This document shows positions 1-5,052 of a stretch of 5,984 nt of DNA, in pieces. The notes beneath the pieces were generated by a model that worked only from the letters and a program-made list of their open reading frames with translations, had not been told where the DNA came from and searched no databases. Origin of the DNA: Deinococcales bacterium. GTDB lineage: Bacteria > Deinococcota > Deinococci > Deinococcales > Deinococcaceae. Within the stretch, counting starts at the first letter, position 1, and each line of letters opens with the position of its first letter. The DNA lies in the NCBI GenBank assembly GCA_014378225.1, contig JACMOA010000344.1:1-5984 (forward strand). Direction: 5' to 3'. Position numbers and translations under genes: made by a program.

Positions 1-1
1 G

Positions 2-964
2 AGAGGGATTCCTTTTGTGCTGGTCACTTTGATTGGGGTTCAGGGCAGTTCTACCCGCAAGCTGGGGGCGCGGATGTGGGTGGCGCTGGACGGCTTTACG
101 CTGGGTTCGGTGTCCTTTGGCAGTTGTGGCGACGGTGAAATCAAAAAGCGGATTGCAAGTGTGTTCGAGCGGGGAACTGCACACCGTTTCTCGTTTCTGG
201 TGGGCGAGGACGAAGATACTGAACTCGGTCTGGCCTGTACCGGAGATTTAGAAGTTTTCCTCGAGCCGAATCCGCAAGTAGAAGCCGTTTGGCGAGACGC
301 GCTCGAGCATCTAAACTCACGGCAAAACGTAGTAATTAGAACGACGCTCAAAGACGTTCCAGAACATAGTCTTAACACTTCAGTGCAACCGTTCAAACCC
401 ATTCGCGCTCGAGTCGAAACCCTCGAGAATAGCACAAACGCATTTCTCGAGCGCTGGTTTCCCCCACCCCATCTGGTCATCATCGGGGCAAACCCCATCT
501 CTGGGCCACTCTCGAGAATGGCGCTCGAGCTGGGGTGCGTAGTCACGCTTTTTGACTCTACCTCTGAAAAGTTGAATCCTGAGTGGTTCCCAGGCGTGCA
601 AAATCTCTTGGCGGGAGACCTCGAGCAAGTTTTGAACCTCGAGCAATCTGATGTTTGGACCGCTGTAGTGGTGGTTTCGCACAACTACGCGGATGAAGTG
701 TTTGCCTTGAGAACCGCCCTCTCAAGCAAAGCCGGGTACCTGGCAGTGCTGGCCAGTGGACGGCGGGGCCGCGCTTTGCTGCGTTTTCTCGAGGATTTGG
801 GTTTCTCTAAACCTCAGCTCGAGCGCATCAGAACTCCGGCGGGTCTGGATTTGGGACTGGACACGCCCGCCGGAATGGCCTTGAGTATTTTGAGTGAAAT
901 GACCGCCACGCTTAACGGGAGGACGGCTGTTCCCTTCGTGCAAAAGCAACGTATTGAGCGATAA
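2..964 (+). CDS. xdhC: XdhC/CoxI-family molybdenum hydroxylase maturation protein, 5' end missing
   Basis: XdhC-family proteins bind molybdenum cofactor, help its sulfuration, and deliver it to xanthine dehydrogenase or CO-dehydrogenase-type hydroxylases in the cytoplasm. The frame is open to the window edge. The residues before the GTG at 17 (RGIPF) match the family's usual lead-in to VLVTLIGVQGSSTRKLGARM, so 17 is probably not the start and the gene begins upstream. Numbering from 17, the N-terminal XdhC/CoxI domain has GSSTRKLGARM (10-20), a conserved-type cysteine in FGSCGDG (34-40) and LACTGDLEVFLEP (72-84). A Rossmann-type C-terminal domain begins at HLVIIGA (152-158) and ends with the typical RIRTPAGLDLG (270-280) and ALSILSEM (288-295). 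The stop is TAA at 962-964, seven bases before the likely mocA start, so the two are probably co-transcribed. Molybdenum hydroxylase subunits would be expected upstream. The family call is firm; the partner enzyme is inferred. Confidence 0.88.
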   Translation, partial: RGIPFVLVTLIGVQGSSTRKLGARMWVALDGFTLGSVSFGSCGDGEIKKRIASVFERGTAHRFSFLVGEDEDTELGLACTGDLEVFLEPNPQVEAVWRDALEHLNSRQNVVIRTTLKDVPEHSLNTSVQPFKPIRARVETLENSTNAFLERWFPPPHLVIIGANPISGPLSRMALELGCVVTLFDSTSEKLNPEWFPGVQNLLAGDLEQVLNLEQSDVWTAVVVVSHNYADEVFALRTALSSKAGYLAVLASGRRGRALLRFLEDLGFSKPQLERIRTPAGLDLGLDTPAGMALSILSEMTATLNGRTAVPFVQKQRIER

Positions 965-971
965 TAAAGCC

Positions 972-1562
972 ATGCTCGAGCCTTCAAACATTTGCGCCCT
1001 GATTCTTGCAGCAGGGCGCTCTTCGCGTTTTGGGGAATCCAAAATGCTGGCCCCGCTCGAGGGCAAACCCCTCATCCGTCACGCGGTAGAAAATACGCTC
1101 GAGCACCTCCAAAACGTCCGAATCGTACTCGGGCGCGAGGCGGAAAAGGTGAAAGCCGCGCTCGAGGATTTGATCCTCGAGTACGTAGAAAATCCCCATT
1201 TTGCTTCCGGAATGAGTTCTTCCATCAAAGCCGGAATTCGTGCGCTCGAGCATTCACAATTTGATGCCGCTCTCATCGTGCTAGGAGACCAACCTCGAGT
1301 ACCACACAAAGTTTTTAGAACTCTGCTCGAGGCATACCACGGTTCAAACGCTCAAATCATCGTCCCCATTTTTCAGGGTGTGCGTGGACATCCAGCCCTT
1401 TTCGCTCGAGAAGTCTGGTTAGAGTTGCTGGCGCTCGAGGGTGATTCCGGCGGCAAGGCCGTGATTGAATGCGACTCAGCTCGAGTGCAAAGAGTCCACT
1501 TTGATTTTCCCGTACCAGACGATGTAGACACGCTCGAGGATTTAGCGAGGCTCGAGGATTAA
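972..1562 (+). CDS. mocA: MocA-like molybdenum cofactor nucleotidyltransferase
   Basis: This MobA/MocA-like NTP transferase probably joins CTP to molybdopterin-Mo to make the cytosine dinucleotide cofactor used by xanthine-dehydrogenase-type enzymes. From the ATG at 972 (196 aa, close to the usual length of about 190-200), it shows the nucleotide-binding signature LAAGRSSRFGESK (12-24), NPHFASGMSSSIKAGI (74-89), the metal-binding LGDQP (104-108), RGHP (138-141) and a closing DDVDT (183-187). A TTG at 954 in the same frame would overlap xdhC by 11 bases. I prefer 972 because it is an ATG and places the signature near the N terminus as usual. Neither start has a clear Shine-Dalgarno sequence. 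CTP use is inferred from the xdhC neighbour; GTP or another sugar or cofactor nucleotide cannot be excluded. It has the highest CTCGAG density in the window, 13 copies in about 590 bases. Confidence 0.85.
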   Translation: MLEPSNICALILAAGRSSRFGESKMLAPLEGKPLIRHAVENTLEHLQNVRIVLGREAEKVKAALEDLILEYVENPHFASGMSSSIKAGIRALEHSQFDAALIVLGDQPRVPHKVFRTLLEAYHGSNAQIIVPIFQGVRGHPALFAREVWLELLALEGDSGGKAVIECDSARVQRVHFDFPVPDDVDTLEDLARLED

Positions 1563-1604
1563 GCAATCTGGCTTAGCCGCTCGAGCGAACCACGTATTTA
1601 CTTC

Positions 1605-1610
1605 TAATCT
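1605..1610 (+). promoter_or_regulatory. Possible -10 box (TAATCT) for the TROVE-like operon
   Basis: TAATCT fits the TAnnnT pattern and would start a transcript near 1617, just before the hairpin. No good -35 box lies 16-18 bases upstream, so this is a weak candidate chosen partly by its position. Confidence 0.22.
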
Positions 1611-1631
1611 AGAAACCCCCAAACTGAACCT

Positions 1632-1716
1632 AGCCTGCCTGTGGGACTCGAGCGCGACTTCCGAAACCCCTTTAGATGGACGCATCGCAGTCGCGCCACT
1701 CTTCCCCGAGCAGGCT
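1632..1716 (+). ncRNA. Candidate structured RNA: leader or Y-RNA-like element upstream of the TROVE-like gene
   Basis: Three nested perfect stems can be read by eye: AGCCTGC 1632-1638 with GCAGGCT 1710-1716; GGGA 1643-1646 with TCCC 1703-1706; and GCGCGACT 1652-1659 with AGTCGCGC 1689-1696. The outer and inner stems are separated by exactly 13 bases on both sides. The 29-base apical region contains a further small hairpin, GATG 1675-1678 with CATC 1683-1686. The product would be a long irregular stem with a large apical loop. It sits 19 bases before the ATG of a TROVE-like gene. Y RNAs, which bind Ro60/TROVE proteins, have this general form (paired ends, bulged stem, large loop) and in Deinococcus are encoded near rsr. 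It could instead be a regulatory 5' leader, or chance. No energy calculation was possible. Confidence 0.35.
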
Positions 1717-1735
1717 CCTTTCATGGAATCCCATT

Positions 1736-3181
1736 ATGACCACCTTTGAACAAACCATCACCCGCGAAGACTTGGCGCTGTTTGTCAACGCCTGCTTTGT
1801 TTCCACGGGTCAGAAGGAGTTTTACAGCAGCGCAGCCGAGCAAAGCCTCTCGCTCGAGTTTCTGCACAGCTACATCTGCACCCACTACCGCCGCCTGTAC
1901 ACCCGCACTCTGGCAGTAGGCGTAAATCACTACGCCCGAATTGAAATTGTGCGCCATCTGCTCTCGAGCGGGAAACTCTGTCCGGCGGATTTTCGGGCTG
2001 AAGAAGGCCAACTCATCAGGGCGGCGCTGCGGAGTTTGCCGCCCCAGCGGGTGTGGAAGCTGTTCGAGCGGCTACGAAAAGACGGCGTGAACAACCGCCG
2101 TACCCGCGCTACCGTGCGCGAGTACATTTTGAAACACAAAGAACTCCCGTTTCAGGCCATCAAATACCGTCACAAATTGCGCTCGAGCTTGATGCACGCA
2201 CACCTTCACCTGGACGAAGAACTCTCGAGCTTTCTGTTTGAGAGTGGTTTCAAGAAGAGTGTCAAGTTTGAAAACCCACTACTCGAGACCTTCCGCGCCG
2301 CGCATTACAGCATGGAAAAGGTGTACGAGTTGCCGTATTCGATTGCCGAAGGTCTGGCGGCCAAACACAATATTCCCAGGGAACGTTTTCTGAAACGGAT
2401 TGAACCGCGCATGACCGAACGCGAAAAGCTGCGGCTCCAATCCTCGAGCGGTGGAAAAATTGCTCTGGACCCGGCCAAGCTCGAGCTGACCGAACTGTGT
2501 GTGTACTTACTGAGCCTGACGTTTGACGAGCGCATCAAAGACCGCGTTCAACTCGAGGGCTGGCTCGAGGTCGCTACCCGTAAGGTGGTGCGTTCGCTCG
2601 AGGGTCTCAAACTCGAGGGTAAAGTAGCTGCCGTACTGGACAACTCTTTCTCCTCGAGTGGCTCGAGCGAAAAGAAAAATCGTCCGTTGGCACTGGCGTA
2701 CTCAATCCACCGCTTGCTGAAAGGGGTAGGCGCAGACTACCAGGCTTTCTGGACCGCGCCCATGCCAGACGAGCTTTTGTTGCACGCTAAAGGTCAAAGC
2801 AACCTTTCGGAGCGCTTTTTAGATGCTCTCGACTGGGGCGCTGAAACTGTTATCATCGTGTCAGACGCGGCAGAAAACGACCCCTCGAGCGCATTTAAAG
2901 CCATCTTGAGGGGCTACCGTCAAATCGGCGGAAAAGCTGCCGTGCTACACCTCAATCCCTTTTTTGATTCTCAAAATCTCAAGGTGGCCTCGCTCAGCCC
3001 AGATTTGCCCGCACTGGGATTGCGCTCGAGCGAGGATTTACCCGCCCTACTCGGCTTTGCCCCGTTTTTCTCTGGGGAGTCTACTCTGCCAGAACTCGAG
3101 GATTACTTGGGCGCTCGAGCAGGAAGGTTGCTCGAAACTCTTGCTCGAGATTTGACAGAAGAACCCCAATGGATTTTATGA
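1736..3181 (+). CDS. TROVE-like protein with helical N terminus and von Willebrand A domain
   Basis: This 481-aa cytoplasmic protein has no signal peptide or membrane segment. Residues 1 to about 296 are helix-rich and basic. The stretch 119-156 is strongly positive, containing NNRRTRATVREYI and AIKYRHKLRSSLMHAH, and recalls the RNA-binding helical repeats of TROVE/Ro60 proteins. Residues 297 to about 440 form a vWA domain: the MIDAS motif D302-N-S304-F-S306, then GQSNLS (353-358) near the usual threonine position, then VSD (375-377). HLNPFFD (405-411) follows in the last strand region. I recall similar proteins in actinobacteria beside the ARPP-2 family, and that partner is found here. I chose the ATG at 1736, not the in-frame ATG at 1676, because 1676 falls inside the hairpin loop and the extra 20 residues look unstructured. 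Its stop shares the ATGA at 3178-3181 with the next gene. RNA binding is inferred; function is unknown. It may be distinct from true Ro60. Confidence 0.72.
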   Translation: MTTFEQTITREDLALFVNACFVSTGQKEFYSSAAEQSLSLEFLHSYICTHYRRLYTRTLAVGVNHYARIEIVRHLLSSGKLCPADFRAEEGQLIRAALRSLPPQRVWKLFERLRKDGVNNRRTRATVREYILKHKELPFQAIKYRHKLRSSLMHAHLHLDEELSSFLFESGFKKSVKFENPLLETFRAAHYSMEKVYELPYSIAEGLAAKHNIPRERFLKRIEPRMTEREKLRLQSSSGGKIALDPAKLELTELCVYLLSLTFDERIKDRVQLEGWLEVATRKVVRSLEGLKLEGKVAAVLDNSFSSSGSSEKKNRPLALAYSIHRLLKGVGADYQAFWTAPMPDELLLHAKGQSNLSERFLDALDWGAETVIIVSDAAENDPSSAFKAILRGYRQIGGKAAVLHLNPFFDSQNLKVASLSPDLPALGLRSSEDLPALLGFAPFFSGESTLPELEDYLGARAGRLLETLARDLTEEPQWIL

Positions 3182-4314
3182 CCCTCTCCCTCACTGGACT
3201 CACCGCCGCGCCCGCTCAAGTTTGCGGGGGCATTCGCCTGGTGCCGCTGTTGCGCGATAAACCCTGTATGGATGTGCGGCTCGAGCGCCAGCCTTTTGAG
3301 GCAGATTTGACCGTGGTACAAACGAGCAAGAAAATGGCGTACTGGGCTTTTGTGCCACACGGTTTAGTGCTGCACTGGGCCGACAGCGGCGAGGAAGTCG
3401 AGGCCATCCAGGGGAGTCAGTTGCGGCGGGCAGACGGCAAAAAAGCCAAGTTTACCTGGGGTAAGGTGCAACTCCTGCACCGCATGGCCAAGCGGGTGGA
3501 CAAAAAAGCACTGCGCTTTTTGCCGCTGCACACCACGCTCGAGGGGTTTTTAGCGCTACACTTCGGCGGCCCTAGCCTGAAGTGGCCCGAATACTCGGGG
3601 TTTACACTAAGTCACGGTCTCGGCTCGAGGAGTGAGTGGGTGCATCCCGGCGGCTCGCTTTATGGATTTGAGGGGGCGCTGCGGACGTTCGAGATTCACA
3701 CCGGTCAGGTGGGCGTGATGATTTACGTGGCCGGGGTATTAGCGAGTATCTCGGTGTTTCCGTCTGCCCAGGACTACCGCCGCCTACACAGCACACTGCT
3801 CGAGGACGTGTACGGCGAACTCATCTGGCAATACGCTTTGATGCATCCCGAGGCTCAGCGGCTCGAGAATGCCCCTCGAGTGGAGGGTGCAAAAACCCTG
3901 GCAGATTTGCGCGGGGCTTTGTACCAGGCTCGAGCAGAAGAAGCCCAGTTCTCGCTCGAGGTGATGTCCGGCGACCTGATTGGCAGGGACTTGCGGCTCG
4001 AGACCGTGTATTCTCCCGGCGACCTGCGGCTCGAGCGCTTTCTGACCGACTTGAACCCCAATTTGCCCAACCACATTGGCGAACGACTCACCCGAGCGGA
4101 TGGCGAAGTGCTTTACCTGAAAACCTTTTTGCTTTCGAAGGTGCAGCTTCGCCGCGCCCGTCTACTCTCGAGTCTGGCGGCGCAGGATTGGCACCTCGAG
4201 AGTACCGCCACAACGCTCAAACTCAGCCTGCAACAACTCGTCCTCGAGTTCGAGACGTTGGGATTCGGGTATCTGCTCAAACCTCATCTGCTCGAGGCGG
4301 CACACAGGCGTTAA
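3178..4314 (+). CDS. ARPP-2-like protein with probable C-terminal helix-turn-helix
   Basis: I assign this 378-aa protein, from memory, to the ARPP-2 type (named for association with ADP-ribosylglycohydrolase and rhodanese-phosphatase neighbourhoods). Its biochemical role is not known to me. Recognisable stretches are TGLTAAPAQVCGGIRLVPLL near the start, AYWAFVPHG (54-62), LHRMAKRVDKKALRFLPLH (100-118), ALHFGGP (126-132), EIHTGQVGVMIYVA (172-185) and YGELIWQYAL (212-221). Residues 321-372 look like a helical DNA- or RNA-binding unit: RRARLLSSLAAQDWHLESTA, then a second helix pair ending in ETLGFGYLL, in the style of Fis-type helix-turn-helix domains. The ATG at 3178 gives the ATGA overlap with the upstream stop, which implies translational coupling. 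An ATG three codons earlier (3169) has a purine-rich AGAAGAA before it and is an equally possible start. No catalytic motif is evident to me. Family call moderate; function open. Confidence 0.65.
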   Translation: MTLSLTGLTAAPAQVCGGIRLVPLLRDKPCMDVRLERQPFEADLTVVQTSKKMAYWAFVPHGLVLHWADSGEEVEAIQGSQLRRADGKKAKFTWGKVQLLHRMAKRVDKKALRFLPLHTTLEGFLALHFGGPSLKWPEYSGFTLSHGLGSRSEWVHPGGSLYGFEGALRTFEIHTGQVGVMIYVAGVLASISVFPSAQDYRRLHSTLLEDVYGELIWQYALMHPEAQRLENAPRVEGAKTLADLRGALYQARAEEAQFSLEVMSGDLIGRDLRLETVYSPGDLRLERFLTDLNPNLPNHIGERLTRADGEVLYLKTFLLSKVQLRRARLLSSLAAQDWHLESTATTLKLSLQQLVLEFETLGFGYLLKPHLLEAAHRR

Positions 4315-4342
4315 GCTCGCAGAACAGGAACCGATTTCCAGC

Positions 4343-4348
4343 TACCGT
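4343..4348 (+). promoter_or_regulatory. Possible leaderless -10 box (TACCGT) before the DNA glycosylase
   Basis: TACCGT fits TAnnnT and begins 12 bases before the ATG at 4355, the spacing seen for leaderless transcripts in Deinococcus. The glycosylase also lacks a Shine-Dalgarno sequence. There is no clear -35 box, and with a 40-base gap the gene could simply be co-transcribed with the preceding pair. Confidence 0.2.
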
Positions 4349-4354
4349 AAATTT

Positions 4355-4978
4355 ATGAATCTGCTCGAGACGGTTCCTCTGCCCCCGTTTGAATCCGCAC
4401 TTACCCCAGAATTCTTCAGCAGAGACCCGGTGGTTATCGCTCGAGAACTGATTGGCTGCCGGTTGGTGCGCCATTTTGAGGATGGGTACGCTATTGTCAG
4501 AATTGTAGAAACCGAGGCTTACGACTGCCCTAACGACCCCAGTTGTTACGTTATCGAGCGTTTACCCGGCGCTAAAGATGCGTTGCGAGGCCCCCCGGGA
4601 CGGTATTACTTTCATAAATCCTACGAACACTTTTTACTCAATGTGGTGTGTCAACCCCTCGAGTACGAGGCCACCATTCTGATTAGAGCGGTGGAGCCAA
4701 TGGTCGGACTCGAACATTTACAGAAAAATCGCACGGTTAAAAAAGACCTCGAGCTGACCAACGGACCCGCCAAATTGGTTCAGGCGCTCGAGCTGTATCC
4801 CAGATTTGCGGGTCTCGAGGTCAACCAGCCGGACACTTACTTTGCACCGGGTAAACCTGTACCAGAGGAGCGCGTGACGATTACGGCTCGAGTAGGATTG
4901 AGCGTCGGAAGAGAATTGCCGTGGAGGTTTTTCGAGACGGGGAACAGGTGGGTTTCAAGTGGTAAACCCTCGAGTTAA
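4355..4978 (+). CDS. mpg: DNA-3-methyladenine glycosylase, AAG/MPG family
   Basis: This 207-aa base-excision repair enzyme removes alkylated or deaminated purines such as 3-methyladenine or hypoxanthine, leaving an abasic site. The AAG fold signatures are in order: LTPEFFSRDPVVIARELIGCRL (16-37), catalytic-site VETEAYDCP (51-59) with general base E54 and intercalating Y56 matching human E125 and Y127, PGRYYFHKSY (81-90), LLNVVC (94-99), LIRAVEP (109-115) and TNGPAKLVQAL (135-145). Length is normal for bacterial members. Y65 sits where human AAG has His136, and the segment between Y90 and N96 appears one residue shorter than in the usual YGMH-type sequence, so this is a divergent subfamily member. 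It lies 40 bases after the ARPP-2-like gene and 74 bases before an XPB helicase, making a repair pair with the latter. The start at 4355 gives the expected N terminus. Confidence 0.9.
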   Translation: MNLLETVPLPPFESALTPEFFSRDPVVIARELIGCRLVRHFEDGYAIVRIVETEAYDCPNDPSCYVIERLPGAKDALRGPPGRYYFHKSYEHFLLNVVCQPLEYEATILIRAVEPMVGLEHLQKNRTVKKDLELTNGPAKLVQALELYPRFAGLEVNQPDTYFAPGKPVPEERVTITARVGLSVGRELPWRFFETGNRWVSSGKPSS

Positions 4979-5038
4979 TTCCAGACAAATTTAACCCTAC
5001 ATATTTAACTCTTAAACGCATCTCATTTGCTCGAGCGC

Positions 5039-5044
5039 TAAAAT
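5039..5044 (+). promoter_or_regulatory. Probable leaderless -10 box (TAAAAT) for the XPB helicase
   Basis: TAAAAT lies eight bases before the ATG at 5053, in an A+T-rich 74-base gap, and no Shine-Dalgarno sequence is present. In Deinococcus many genes have a TAnnnT box at this distance and leaderless mRNA. No convincing -35 box is seen; a CTCGAG copy (5030-5035) lies just upstream of the box. Confidence 0.42.
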
Positions 5045-5052
5045 ACACCCTT

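Larger units (their letters stand above)
1563..1735. other. Intergenic gap between the mocA-like and TROVE-like genes
   Basis: No convincing protein is encoded here. The gap holds two CTCGAG copies (1580, 1647), a weak -10-like TAATCT (1605-1610) and the hairpin at 1632-1716 listed separately. No G+C-rich stem followed by a T-run is present after mocA, so I see no intrinsic terminator. Confidence 0.7.

Noticed and set aside
40..684. A 214-codon open frame on the minus strand opposite xdhC
   Set aside because: It has a low-complexity Ser/Arg-rich translation with no family resemblance and lies fully opposite a clear gene. The frequent stop-free palindrome lengthens antisense frames by chance.
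954..971. TTG start at 954 for the MocA-like protein
   Set aside because: Possible, but an ATG at 972 in the same frame places the nucleotide-binding signature at the usual distance from the N terminus.
1676..1735. A longer start for the TROVE-like protein at the ATG at 1676
   Set aside because: The added 20 residues look unlike a folded domain, there is no ribosome-binding site, and the ATG lies in the loop of the predicted hairpin. The TROVE-like similarity begins after 1736.
4327..4339. Small hairpin GGAA/TTCC between the ARPP-2-like and glycosylase genes as a terminator
   Set aside because: Only four base pairs, with no T-run after it.
4979..5052. Terminator or inverted repeat in the A+T-rich gap before the helicase
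   Set aside because: Repeated TTTAA/TTAAA tracts are present but give no stable G+C stem; only the -10-like box is worth recording.
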